Source: an uncultured Clostridia bacterium
Lineage (GTDB): Bacteria > Bacillota > Clostridia > HGM11514
Assembly: GCA_934464705.1 (NCBI GenBank)
Contig: CAKSKB010000005.1
Location: 58,912-122,911 of the forward strand
Direction of reading: 5' to 3'
Length of the DNA: 64,000 nt
In this document: piece by piece, positions 1-7,691 of the stretch
Layout of the letters: each line of letters opens with the position of its first letter
How positions within the stretch are numbered: position 1 is the stretch's first letter
Notes under the pieces: generated by a model
The model's database searches: none
Seen by the model: the letters and a program-made list of their open reading frames with translations, nothing else
What the model was told of the DNA's origin: nothing
Translations under genes and position numbers: made by a program

Positions 1-62
1 GTGCCACGAACTTATTATATAATATAATCAAACGGATTTCAATATATAAAAACAGACAGGAA

Positions 63-839
63 GTGCAAAAAACAGACATGTTTGACAACCAATATATTAA
101 ATTTTGCGGAATGGGGTATTTCACAAGCGAAGACAGGTGGATTCACCCGGAAAGAATTGAAAAAACACATGAAATAATCTATACTGCAAAGGGAACGGTG
201 CATATAGAGGACGGCGGCGTAAGGCACTCTCTTGAAAGGGGGAGCATGATAATTCTGCCCGCCGGAGTTATGCACCGCGGTTTCAAAGAAAGCTGCAAAA
301 CCGAATTCTACTGGATTCATTTTCTGAAAGATGACCGTCTGCAGCTGCCGTACATAACCGAAAGCTTTGAATCGCCGCACATATTCAGAGAACTGCTGCA
401 CTATGCCAACCTTCCCGAGGCGAACGATTTTATCATAAGCTCGGTATTTGCCTACCTCATATCGCAGATTTACATATGCAGACCGGAAAGCCAAGCCCCG
501 TCAAAGCTTGCAAGCGAGATCGCCGAATGGACAAGAATAAACGCCGGAGCGGCGCTTACCGTCGAAGAAACCGCCGGGCACTTCGGCTACAACGCCGAAT
601 ACATATCAAGAGTTTTCAAAAAGAACTACCACATCGGACTTAAAGAATATCAGCAAAATATTCTTCTGAAAAAAGCCAAGGATTATCTGACAAACACGAA
701 TTATTCCATAAAAGAAATTGCCGCAATCCTTAATTTCAAGGACGCCAATCTTTTTACGAATTTTTTCAAATATCACGAAAACACTGTCCCTCTGCGCTAC
801 AGAAACGCATATACCAAGACGCACATGAACAAAAAATAA
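63..839 (+). CDS. AraC family transcriptional regulator
   Basis: A 258-residue regulator with an N-terminal cupin-like sensor half (about residues 25-90, containing the RGSMIILPAGVMHRG turn typical of AraC arm/cupin domains) and a C-terminal double helix-turn-helix (about residues 160-250, with FGYNAEYISRVFKK and KEIAAILNFKDANLFTNFFK). It probably controls a nearby carbohydrate gene lying left of the window. The start is a GTG at 63 just after ACAGG; an ATG at 78 is an alternative. Two overlapping TATAAT boxes lie at 18-28. The inducer is not visible. Confidence 0.85.
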   Translation: MQKTDMFDNQYIKFCGMGYFTSEDRWIHPERIEKTHEIIYTAKGTVHIEDGGVRHSLERGSMIILPAGVMHRGFKESCKTEFYWIHFLKDDRLQLPYITESFESPHIFRELLHYANLPEANDFIISSVFAYLISQIYICRPESQAPSKLASEIAEWTRINAGAALTVEETAGHFGYNAEYISRVFKKNYHIGLKEYQQNILLKKAKDYLTNTNYSIKEIAAILNFKDANLFTNFFKYHENTVPLRYRNAYTKTHMNKK

Positions 840-841
840 GA

Positions 842-967
842 AGAGGCCTCAAAAAAGCCGCCGCCCGAAGCGCCTGTATACATCTTCGGGTTCGATTTGT
901 CCATTCTGCACGGTTTTTCTGAAGCCTCTATGGCCTGCGGCAAAATATTATGCCGCAGCATTTTATT
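842..967 (+). terminator. Structured 3' region with terminator hairpin
   Basis: The gap between two convergent genes is full of paired elements. AGAGGC at 842 can pair with GCCTCT near 924, enclosing a hairpin of CCCGAAG with CTTCGGG. An 8-bp stem CTGCGGCA/TGCCGCAG (935-942 with 951-958) is followed by a T-rich tract. The last hairpin is the likely terminator of the AraC gene. The outer pairing has no assigned role. Confidence 0.55.
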
Positions 968-972
968 TCATT

Positions 973-1710
973 TTACAGCACGCAGCTGAGAAAGTTCTTT
1001 GTTCTCGGGTTCTGCGGATTTCCGAACACCTCTTCGGGAGTTCCCTCCTCCATAATATATCCGTCATCCATAAACAAAACCCTGTCCGCAACCTCACGGG
1101 CAAAGCCCATTTCGTGAGTTACGATAACCATCGTCATGCCGTCGCGCGCCAAATCCTTCATTACATTCAGCACCTCCCCGACCATTTCGGGGTCGAGAGC
1201 CGATGTGGGCTCGTCAAACAGCATAACATCGGGGTGCATACAAAGCGCCCTTGCAATTGCCACACGCTGCTTCTGACCGCCCGAAAGCTGCGAAGGATAC
1301 GCCTCCGCCTTATCTTCCAGCCCGACTTTTTTAAGCATTTTTACGGCAGTTTCCATAGCCTCCGCTCTGGTTGCTTTTTTAAGGTCAACCGGCGCAAGCA
1401 TCAGGTTGCCCAAAACGCTGTAATTATTAAAAAGGTTAAAGTGCTGAAACACCATACCGATGTTTTCGCGCACCTTGTTTATGTTGGTTTTTTTGTCTGC
1501 GACATTATATCCGTCAACCGTAATACTGCCGGAGGTAAGCTGTTCAAGGCGGTTAAGGCACCTCAAAAATGTCGATTTACCGCTGCCCGAAGGCCCGATA
1601 ACGCACACAACCTCGCCTTCCGTAATATCCGTCGAAATATCCTTGAGCACCTCTAAATGCCCGAAACTCTTGGAAAGATGCGAAACGCTTATTTTGATAT
1701 TATCTGCCAC
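973..1710 (-). CDS. Polar amino acid ABC transporter, ATP-binding protein
   Basis: A 245-residue ABC ATPase of the GlnQ/HisP class that powers amino acid import at the inner face of the membrane. Walker A is GPSGSGKST, the signature is LSGGQKQR, Walker B is VMLFDEPTSALDPE, and the H-loop is VTHEMGF. It starts at GTG 1710, seven bases after AGGAGG, and overlaps the end of the permease gene by 11 bp, so the two are translationally coupled. It is the last gene of a binding protein-permease-ATPase operon. It closely resembles the ATPase at 11558, so the window has two related systems. Confidence 0.93.
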   Translation of the reverse strand: MADNIKISVSHLSKSFGHLEVLKDISTDITEGEVVCVIGPSGSGKSTFLRCLNRLEQLTSGSITVDGYNVADKKTNINKVRENIGMVFQHFNLFNNYSVLGNLMLAPVDLKKATRAEAMETAVKMLKKVGLEDKAEAYPSQLSGGQKQRVAIARALCMHPDVMLFDEPTSALDPEMVGEVLNVMKDLARDGMTMVIVTHEMGFAREVADRVLFMDDGYIMEEGTPEEVFGNPQNPRTKNFLSCVL

Positions 1711-2374
1711 GGTTCAGCCTCCTCTCCAAAGTCTTTGCAAGGATGGACAAAAGTGTGATAACAACAAGATACATTACCGCAACAATTCCCCATACCTGAA
1801 ATGACTTAAATGTAATTGCAATGACATTCTGCGCCTTATTAACCAATTCCGGAAACCCTATAACCGAAAGAATTGAAGTATCCTTCAAAGTTATGATAAA
1901 CTGGTTTACGATGCTCGGAATCATATTCCTGATAGCCTGCGGAAGCACAACCCTGTACATTGAGCGGCAATAGGTAAGCCCGAGGCTCCTCGAAGCCTCC
2001 ATCTGTCCCTTGTCGATAGACTGAATGCCCGCGCGGATAATTTCCGCCATGTAAGCGCCGCAGTTGAGCGCAAGACAGATTGTACCTGCCTGAAGCGATG
2101 AAAAAGTAAAATTCAAACCCGCAAGCTTCAGACCGTAAGGCAATCCGAGGTACACAAAGAATGCCAGAACAATCATCGGCACGCCTCTGATGATGTTAAC
2201 ATATATAATGGAAATTATGTTACATACTTTGCTGCCGACAACGCTGAGCATACCGAAAATTATACCGAGTATACAGCCGAACGCCAGCCCGAGCAGCGCC
2301 AGAAGAAGCGTCTGCCCCATAGCCGAAAGCAGCAATGACCCGTATGTATCAATTATAAACTGCATAAGTTTCAC
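1700..2374 (-). CDS. Amino acid ABC transporter permease
   Basis: A 224-residue membrane permease of the HisM/GlnP family. Several hydrophobic segments and the EAA loop (EASRSLGLTYCRSMYRVVLPQA) mark the site that docks the ATPase. It forms the channel for the substrate delivered by the lipoprotein encoded upstream. The GTG start at 2374 follows AAAGG; an in-frame ATG at 2365 is an alternative. Paired hairpins lie in the spacer before it. Confidence 0.92.
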   Translation of the reverse strand: MKLMQFIIDTYGSLLLSAMGQTLLLALLGLAFGCILGIIFGMLSVVGSKVCNIISIIYVNIIRGVPMIVLAFFVYLGLPYGLKLAGLNFTFSSLQAGTICLALNCGAYMAEIIRAGIQSIDKGQMEASRSLGLTYCRSMYRVVLPQAIRNMIPSIVNQFIITLKDTSILSVIGFPELVNKAQNVIAITFKSFQVWGIVAVMYLVVITLLSILAKTLERRLNRGR

Positions 2375-2383
2375 AAAGCCTTT

Positions 2384-2430
2384 CCGCCCATCGGAGAGCT
2401 AACATACAGCCTTATCATGGGCGGATAAGG
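2384..2430 (-). promoter_or_regulatory. Intercistronic mutually exclusive hairpins
   Basis: Between the binding-protein and permease genes the transcript can form CCTTATC-loop-GATAAGG (2410-2416 with 2424-2430) or a longer stem CCGCCCAT/ATGGGCGG (2384-2391 with 2417-2424). The loop of the first is one arm of the second, so they cannot both form. This could lower expression of the membrane genes relative to the binding protein, by processing or partial termination. Confidence 0.45.
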
Positions 2431-2449
2431 TGTGTTTTATCATTCGTAA

Positions 2450-3235
2450 TTATCCAAGGTATTTAGCGATAATCTTGTCATATTCGCCGCTTGCCTTGAT
2501 ATTTTCAAGACCTTTGTTGAAAGCGTCGATAAGTTCCTGCTTATCGCTGCTGAAGATAGCCATACCGTACTGAGCCGGTTCGTTTTCGGTACCTTCAACA
2601 AACTTCATTTCGAGGTTGCCTGTTTTGATGCTGTACTTTAAGATAGGAGTATCGTCGAAGCAAGCCGCAACCTGACCGCCGATAACAGCCTGGTACATAT
2701 CGGGAGATGTGGAAACCGTAACAACTTCAAAACCGTACTGATCCTTAATGCTTTCGGCATACTGGTTGCTCATTGTACCGTTTTTAACAGCAACCTTTTT
2801 ACCTTTAAGGTCTTCAAAGCCCTTAATATCGGAATCCTTTGCAACAGCCATACCCTGTGTTGCATCATAGTAACCGTCGGAGAAAATCCAGCCGGAAGCC
2901 TTTCTCTCATCGGTAATCGAAGCACCGGCAATCATACCGTCCGCCTGACCTGCCTGGCAAGCTGCGATTGCAGCGTCCCAGCCGATGTACTGAAGATCAT
3001 ATTCAAAGCCCTGATCCTTTGCAACAGCTGCAAGGATGTCCATATCGATACCTACGATGTTGCCTTCTGCGTCCTGGAATTCAAACGGGCTGAATCCCTT
3101 ATCTGTTGCGATAACATACTTCTTTGCAGCCTTGCCGGAATCTGCCTTTTTGTCGGCTGCATTGTCCTTGCTTCCGCAAGCTGCAAGACAGAAGAGCATA
3201 GCAAAAGCGCAAACTAAACTTACAATTTTTTTCAT
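2450..3235 (-). CDS. Amino acid ABC transporter substrate-binding lipoprotein
   Basis: A 261-residue extracellular binding protein of the type 3 (GlnH/HisJ) family. It begins with a lipoprotein signal peptide ending in the lipobox LAAC (Cys about 20), followed by a low-complexity linker and the motif GFSPFEFQDAEGNIVGIDMDI that opens this fold. It anchors to the outer face of the membrane and hands substrate to the permease. RBS AGGGGG precedes ATG. It is first in the operon and has its own promoter within a symmetric divergent control region. The exact amino acid cannot be read from sequence. Confidence 0.92.
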   Translation of the reverse strand: MKKIVSLVCAFAMLFCLAACGSKDNAADKKADSGKAAKKYVIATDKGFSPFEFQDAEGNIVGIDMDILAAVAKDQGFEYDLQYIGWDAAIAACQAGQADGMIAGASITDERKASGWIFSDGYYDATQGMAVAKDSDIKGFEDLKGKKVAVKNGTMSNQYAESIKDQYGFEVVTVSTSPDMYQAVIGGQVAACFDDTPILKYSIKTGNLEMKFVEGTENEPAQYGMAIFSSDKQELIDAFNKGLENIKASGEYDKIIAKYLG

Positions 3236-3269
3236 GGTATAAACCCCCTAATAATAATATAATACAAAT

Positions 3270-3298
3270 ATTATATCACCAACCGAGCATTTTGTCAA
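3270..3298 (-). promoter_or_regulatory. Promoter of the amino acid transporter operon
   Basis: On the minus strand TTGACA (3293-3298) and TATAAT (3270-3275) are separated by 17 bp, with an extended -10 (TGa). It gives a leader of about 30 nt before the binding-protein gene. Confidence 0.8.
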
Positions 3299-3315
3299 TC
3301 ATAAGATTGACAAAA
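3290..3315. promoter_or_regulatory. Perfect dyad spanning both divergent -35 boxes
   Basis: TTTTGTCAATC (3290-3300) and GATTGACAAAA (3305-3315) are perfect inverted copies around ATAA. Each arm contains one promoter's TTGACA, so a dimeric regulator bound here would cover both -35 elements. It may also be only the chance product of two consensus promoters set back to back. Confidence 0.5.
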
Positions 3316-3336
3316 CATACCTGAAAGTGATATAAT
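3307..3336 (+). promoter_or_regulatory. Promoter of tcdA-mnmA
   Basis: TTGACA (3307-3312) and TATAAT (3331-3336) are separated by 18 bp, with an extended -10 (TGa). It drives the rightward tRNA-modification pair. Confidence 0.8.
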
Positions 3337-3367
3337 TTTATTATCACAGGCAAAACGGAGAACAAAT

Positions 3368-4084
3368 ATGATAAACGAATTTTCAAGAACAGAACTTCTT
3401 TTGGGAGAACACGGCATGGAAAAGCTCAAATCGGCACGCGTTGCGGTGTTCGGAATCGGGGGCGTCGGAGGGCATGCGGCGGAAGCGCTTGTGCGTTCGG
3501 GGCTCGGCGAAATCGACATAATTGACAGCGATACCGTTTCCGTCACCAACATAAACCGCCAGATTATAGCGCTTTTAAGCACAGTCGGGCAAAAAAAGGT
3601 TGATGTTATGGAACGGCGGCTGAAGGACATCAGCCCCTATATCAAAGTCAATAAATACGACTGCTTTTACCTCCCCGAAACGGCATCCGTGTTTGATTTT
3701 TCAAAATACGATTACGTGATTGACGCCATCGACACCGTAACCGGGAAAATAGGTCTTATCATGCAGGCAAACGAGTCGGGCACCCCGATAATTTCCTCTA
3801 TGGGCGCGGGAAACAAGCTCTCTCCCGAAGGGTTTAAGGTGGCGGACATTTACAAGACAAAATGCTGCCCTTTGGCGAAGGTCATGCGGCACGAGCTTAA
3901 AAAACGGGGCATAAAAAAGCTTAACGTTGTATATTCGGAGGAGCTGCCCATGAAGCCGCTTCCGAGCGGCGAAGAATGTTCAAAACGGCAGGTCCCGGGG
4001 TCGGTTTCGTTTGTTCCGTCGGTTGCAGGGCTGATAATTGCCGGAAAGGTTGTAAACGACATTACGGGGAGGACGAATTTATGA
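3368..4084 (+). CDS. tcdA: tRNA threonylcarbamoyladenosine dehydratase (ThiF/E1-like)
   Basis: A 238-residue E1-like adenylating enzyme. The nucleotide-binding GIGGVG lies at residues 29-34, followed by the acidic IDIIDSDTVSVTNINRQ segment shared by ThiF/MoeB/TcdA. TcdA uses ATP to dehydrate t6A37 of ANN-decoding tRNAs to the cyclic form. The close link to mnmA, another tRNA modification gene that it overlaps by ATGA, supports TcdA over ThiF or HesA. The C-terminus retains the CPLAKVMRHELKKRGI segment seen in this family. Confidence 0.87.
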   Translation: MINEFSRTELLLGEHGMEKLKSARVAVFGIGGVGGHAAEALVRSGLGEIDIIDSDTVSVTNINRQIIALLSTVGQKKVDVMERRLKDISPYIKVNKYDCFYLPETASVFDFSKYDYVIDAIDTVTGKIGLIMQANESGTPIISSMGAGNKLSPEGFKVADIYKTKCCPLAKVMRHELKKRGIKKLNVVYSEELPMKPLPSGEECSKRQVPGSVSFVPSVAGLIIAGKVVNDITGRTNL

Positions 4085-5145
4085 AAAGAGCACTTGTTGC
4101 CATGAGCGGAGGGGTGGATTCTTCCGTTTCGGCATTTTTGATGAAGGAAGCCGGCTTTGACTGCACCGGTGTTACCATGCGGCTTTTCGATAATGAGGAC
4201 GCAGGCATGGAACGTGAGAAATCGTGCTGTTCGCTTGATGATGTCGAGGACGCAAGAGCGGTTGCAAACCGCCTCGGAATACCGTACTTTGTTTTTAATT
4301 TCAAGGCTGATTTCAAAAGGTGCGTAATAGACAGGTTTATCGAAGCCTACGAATGCGGTGCGACGCCGAATCCGTGCATTGACTGCAACAGGTTTTTGAA
4401 GTTTGAGCGGCTTTATCGCCGTGCAAGGGAAATCGAGTGTGATTACATCGCAACCGGGCACTACGCAAGAATTGAAAAATCCGGCGGCAGATTTCTTCTT
4501 AAAAAGGCAAAGGATTTAACCAAGGACCAAAGCTATGTTCTGTATTCTTTAACTCAGGAACAGCTTGCGCACACTAAATTTCCCCTCGGAGAATTTGAAA
4601 AGTCCGAAGTTAGAAAAATAGCGGAGGAGCACGGCTTTGTGAACGCAAAAAAGCATGACAGCCAGGATATTTGCTTCGTACCGGACGGCGATTACGCAAA
4701 AATCATCGAGCTTCACACCGGAAAGAGCTATCCTCACGGCAATTTCGTCGGCATTGACGGAAAAATCCTGGGTGAACACAAAGGAATTATAAGATACACG
4801 ATAGGTCAGAGAAAAGGGCTCGGGCTTGCCCTCCCCGAACCTCTTTACGTATGCGAAAAAAGGACAGACACAAACGAAGTGGTTCTCGGGCGCAACGAGG
4901 ATTTATTCTCAAGAGAATTTGATGTTTCCGATATAAATTGGATAGCATTTGACACACCGCCCGAAAAATTCCGTGCAAGCGTTAAAATAAGATACCGCCA
5001 GAAAGAACAGCCGGCGGAAATCATAAAAGACGGCGAAAATAGGGTTCATGTGGTGTTTGACGAACCCCAAAGAGCAATAACCTCCGGTCAGGCAGCGGTT
5101 TTTTACGACGGAGATACTGTAGTCGGCGGCGGAACAATCATATAA
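4081..5145 (+). CDS. mnmA: tRNA-specific 2-thiouridylase MnmA
   Basis: A 354-residue enzyme that adds the 2-thio group to U34 of Lys, Glu and Gln tRNAs. The PP-loop SGGVDSS is at residues 9-15, the first catalytic cysteine is Cys99 (NPC) and the second is Cys198 (QDICF). Length matches the family. The start is the ATG that overlaps the tcdA stop (ATGA), preceded by GGGGAGG. An open frame continues upstream but only as an overlap with tcdA. A strong bidirectional terminator follows. Confidence 0.96.
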   Translation: MKRALVAMSGGVDSSVSAFLMKEAGFDCTGVTMRLFDNEDAGMEREKSCCSLDDVEDARAVANRLGIPYFVFNFKADFKRCVIDRFIEAYECGATPNPCIDCNRFLKFERLYRRAREIECDYIATGHYARIEKSGGRFLLKKAKDLTKDQSYVLYSLTQEQLAHTKFPLGEFEKSEVRKIAEEHGFVNAKKHDSQDICFVPDGDYAKIIELHTGKSYPHGNFVGIDGKILGEHKGIIRYTIGQRKGLGLALPEPLYVCEKRTDTNEVVLGRNEDLFSREFDVSDINWIAFDTPPEKFRASVKIRYRQKEQPAEIIKDGENRVHVVFDEPQRAITSGQAAVFYDGDTVVGGGTII

Positions 5146-5183
5146 AAAACGGCGGCGCAACGATAAATTGCACCGCCGTTTTT
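5146..5183. terminator. Bidirectional terminator
   Basis: The arms AAAACGGCGGCGCAA (5146-5160) and TTGCACCGCCGTTTT (5168-5182) form a 14-bp stem with one mismatch. It is flanked by A and T runs, so it serves both mnmA and the convergent beta-helix gene. Confidence 0.85.
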
Positions 5184-5186
5184 CAA

Positions 5187-6869
5187 TTATTCTATATTTA
5201 CATTTTCGCACTTATTCACTCTTATGCCCGTTTCATTTATATCTTCATGCGCCAACTGAGAAAAATCACGAATGTAAGTATTATTCTTAATCTCCGCATC
5301 CGCTGCGTAATTGATGTCAATGAGCGCTTTTCCGTTTTGGCTCAGCACGTTGTCGTATATACGAATGTTGCGGTGATACGGAGGCGCTTCTTTTCCCATC
5401 AGACCAAACGGCTTTATCACAATAAGATACGGGTTTAACCCCCTTGCGCAATTGACAAATCTGTTGTTACGCACCGTAAGGTCGGTTACGGCGCTTCCTT
5501 CCAGATACCGAAGCGATGCGCCGTTTACACCGATCCCGCAGCCGAAATTGTAAAACTCGCAATTTTCGACAATCGTTTTTCTGCCCGCCGGAACAAGAAA
5601 TCCCCTGCCTCTGTTGTTTCCGGCTCTGCAATTATACAGATGTGCTTCCGGCTTTGCCGTTTCGGACTCCAACAAATCTCCGATGTTTATACCGTCAACA
5701 GGCTCTTGAAATTCGACCATCAAATAATATTCGCCGACAAATTCGGATTTTTTCACCGTCAGTTCGCCGCGCTTTTCCAAGCTATCCTTTGATAAAACAT
5801 TTATTTTTTCGCCTGGACTGTAAAGATTTACCGCCTTTTTCGCAAGATAGGTAAAATGCAAAAGCAATGTATCGGTATTGATTTTGCATTTGACAACCGA
5901 AAACAAGCTGTGAATATTTACGGAGTCATCAAAATTATTTTCAAACGTGCAATTTGAAATTTCAATCTTTCCTTTGGTGTTCACAAAATGCAGAACATCG
6001 GCATTTACCGCCATAAATCTGCCGGAATCGGGTTTAATTACGGAATTAACATTATCGATTTTTACGTTTTTGCAGAGCAAATACACCGCCCCGAACGACG
6101 CCGATGCATACATATCGATGTTTTCCATAAGGATATTCTCGCACTTATGAAAATAAAAATCCGTATTTTTTCTTTCATGATTTGCCTGAACCAAATAATT
6201 CCCGACGGTGTGCTTAATGCTCTTGTTTTTAAATCTGAACCGAAAATGGTTGTCTGCCTGCTTATATGTATCAACCAAAACCGACATACCTCCGTACACG
6301 GGATGCGGCTCTCCCGTACACAAAAACCAGTCGGCAGTCGCAGCCGCAGGACGCTTCGGCGTGGTTTCAAACTCATTGGTAAGGCAAGCGGAAACATCCC
6401 ATACAAAGTCGGTTTCGGCAGATTTTGCATACAGTTTTCTGCTTTTTTCGTCATAGCAGCATATGTTTTCCGACGAATCGTATTTCACATCAACATATTC
6501 ATCGTTTGCATCAGTAATAAGCCCCTGCACAAAATACGGTGTTTTATAATCTATTTTGAAATTTTTCAAAGTAATGTTTCGGCAATTGCTGAAGCCAAAA
6601 GGCGAAATATCTCCGTCAAACACCAAAACTGCGCCGTCACCGTCTATTGTCAAATCATCTATGTTTTCAAAATAAAATGTGTAATACTTCTTTTCGTTGC
6701 TGTACCTCGGAATATAATAGGTCTGAGGCGTTGCGCAAATATTATCAAATTCCGTTTTCCCTCCGCCCAAGTGCAGCGTATCTCCGTTCCTCAGGCAGCG
6801 AACAGCCTCGCTTAAAGCAAGGGATACGCATTCGCCGCCGATAATATAATCCTTTAAATAAATATCCAT
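5187..6869 (-). CDS. Right-handed parallel beta-helix protein, GH110-like
   Basis: A 560-residue protein without a signal peptide. Repeated short units (for example CRNITLKNFKIDY, CENILMENIDMYAS, TIVENCEFYNFGCGI, DLTVRNNRFVNCARG) give the ladder pattern of a right-handed parallel beta-helix. The opening IDDLTIDGDGAVLVFDGDISPFGF and the overall layout resemble GH110 alpha-1,3-galactosidases, which suggests intracellular glycan cleavage, but the catalytic residues cannot be assigned here. RBS GGAGAGG. It has its own promoter and terminator, so it is monocistronic. Confidence 0.7.
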   Translation of the reverse strand: MDIYLKDYIIGGECVSLALSEAVRCLRNGDTLHLGGGKTEFDNICATPQTYYIPRYSNEKKYYTFYFENIDDLTIDGDGAVLVFDGDISPFGFSNCRNITLKNFKIDYKTPYFVQGLITDANDEYVDVKYDSSENICCYDEKSRKLYAKSAETDFVWDVSACLTNEFETTPKRPAAATADWFLCTGEPHPVYGGMSVLVDTYKQADNHFRFRFKNKSIKHTVGNYLVQANHERKNTDFYFHKCENILMENIDMYASASFGAVYLLCKNVKIDNVNSVIKPDSGRFMAVNADVLHFVNTKGKIEISNCTFENNFDDSVNIHSLFSVVKCKINTDTLLLHFTYLAKKAVNLYSPGEKINVLSKDSLEKRGELTVKKSEFVGEYYLMVEFQEPVDGINIGDLLESETAKPEAHLYNCRAGNNRGRGFLVPAGRKTIVENCEFYNFGCGIGVNGASLRYLEGSAVTDLTVRNNRFVNCARGLNPYLIVIKPFGLMGKEAPPYHRNIRIYDNVLSQNGKALIDINYAADAEIKNNTYIRDFSQLAHEDINETGIRVNKCENVNIE

Positions 6870-6971
6870 ATCAAAAAACCTCTCCGTTTTTTATTTACGG
6901 CGCCGAAAGACGCTCGCACAGCTTCCCGGTATACAAAATCTCAACACCGTCTTTGCGGGCAATATACCGTA

Positions 6972-7000
6972 ATTGTACTGCAAAATCAAACTCTTGTCAA
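6972..7000 (-). promoter_or_regulatory. Promoter of the beta-helix gene
   Basis: On the minus strand TTGACA (6995-7000) and TACAAT (6972-6977) are separated by 17 bp. The leader is about 100 nt long. Confidence 0.65.
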
Positions 7001-7052
7001 TGGCTGCTGTTGAAAATACCTTAAAAAATATGCGGTTTTTTTCAAAAAAGTA

Positions 7053-7081
7053 TTGACAAACAAGTGTTTTTGTGCTATACT
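7053..7081 (+). promoter_or_regulatory. Promoter of the fMet-Trp tRNA unit
   Basis: TTGACA (7053-7058) and TATACT (7076-7081) with a 17-bp spacer and a TGC extended -10. The tRNA-Val promoter at 8193 has nearly the same sequence and the same layout. Confidence 0.85.
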
Positions 7082-7110
7082 AAAAAAGCTGTCGGTGATA
7101 GCACATATAT

Positions 7111-7184
<74 letters not shown>

Positions 7185-7228
7185 CTAATTTACCGCTCGG
7201 TCGTCGATTCGGTCGGGCGGCTTAATAT

Positions 7229-7301
7229 AGGGGTATAGCTCAGTTGGTAGAGCATTGGTCTCCAAAACCAAGTGCCGAGGGTTCAAGTCCTTCTGCCCCT
7301 G
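7229..7301 (+). tRNA. tRNA-Trp (CCA)
   Basis: A complete cloverleaf with anticodon CCA in the loop CTCCAAA, acceptor AGGGGTA/TGCCCCT (one G-U) and discriminator G. CCA is not encoded. It is co-transcribed with tRNA-fMet, 44 bp downstream. Confidence 0.96.
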
Positions 7302-7313
7302 TTATTTAATTAA

Positions 7314-7347
7314 CGGCTTAAAACCTGAGGTTTTAGGTCGTTTTTTT
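7314..7347 (+). terminator. Terminator of the fMet-Trp tRNA unit
   Basis: A 12-bp stem with two G-U pairs (7314-7325 with 7329-7340) and a three-base loop, followed by seven T residues. Confidence 0.85.
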
Positions 7348-7356
7348 ATTTAAGCG

Positions 7357-7405
7357 AACACCTTACACAGACCGGAGATTCACTATGTAAGGTGTTTTTA
7401 TTTTT
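7357..7405 (+). terminator. Second hairpin with T tract
   Basis: AACACCTTACA (7357-7367) pairs perfectly with TGTAAGGTGTT (7386-7396) and is followed by a T-rich tract in the plus direction. It may be a back-up terminator for the tRNA unit. It also sits at the 3' end of the small minus-strand gene. Confidence 0.6.
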
Positions 7406-7558
7406 CTAATCCTTATTATCTATAGTATAGATTACGCAGGCGATTCCGGCGATAAGCGAAAAAAAGATTGCCCCATCCATCGAATCATCATAAATTGCGC
7501 CGATAATCCCGGCGATAATCATAATAATAACTGCCACAGCTGTCTTTCCCTTTTTCAT
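7406..7558 (-). CDS. Small two-helix membrane protein, 50 residues
   Basis: A 50-residue reading frame starting at ATG 7558 behind AGGAGG, with a perfect extended promoter upstream. The peptide starts MKKGKTAV, has two hydrophobic stretches (about residues 6-23 and 29-44) separated by YDDSMDG, and ends TIDNKD. That is a helical hairpin in the membrane with an acidic turn. I do not recognise a family. Promoter, RBS, start and hydrophobic layout together argue that it is a real gene. Confidence 0.7.
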   Translation of the reverse strand: MKKGKTAVAVIIMIIAGIIGAIYDDSMDGAIFFSLIAGIACVIYTIDNKD

Positions 7559-7580
7559 GTACACTCCGCCTCCTGCCGAT

Positions 7581-7609
7581 ATTATACCACAACCCGCCTA
7601 ATCTGCCAA
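7581..7609 (-). promoter_or_regulatory. Promoter of the 50-residue membrane protein
   Basis: On the minus strand TTGGCA (7604-7609) and TATAAT (7581-7586) are separated by 17 bp, with a TGG extended -10. The -10 lies about 20 bp before the start codon. Confidence 0.75.
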
Positions 7610-7637
7610 CCAACCATAAGATTATCCCCTCAATGCC

Positions 7638-7666
7638 TTGACAACTTTAGTGCTGTATAGTATAAT
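7638..7666 (+). promoter_or_regulatory. Promoter of the prolyl-tRNA editing gene
   Basis: TTGACA (7638-7643) and TATAAT (7661-7666) with a 17-bp spacer, immediately upstream of the gene at 7692. Confidence 0.85.
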
Positions 7667-7691
7667 TAACAAAAAACGCAAAAGGTGAGTT

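Noticed and set aside
973..3367. Riboswitch or T-box upstream of the amino acid transporter
   Set aside because: The leader is only about 30 nt, too short for either.
5988..6815. Long plus-strand frame opposite the beta-helix gene
   Set aside because: The minus frame has promoter, RBS, terminator and clear repeat motifs; the plus frame is a basic, low-quality shadow.
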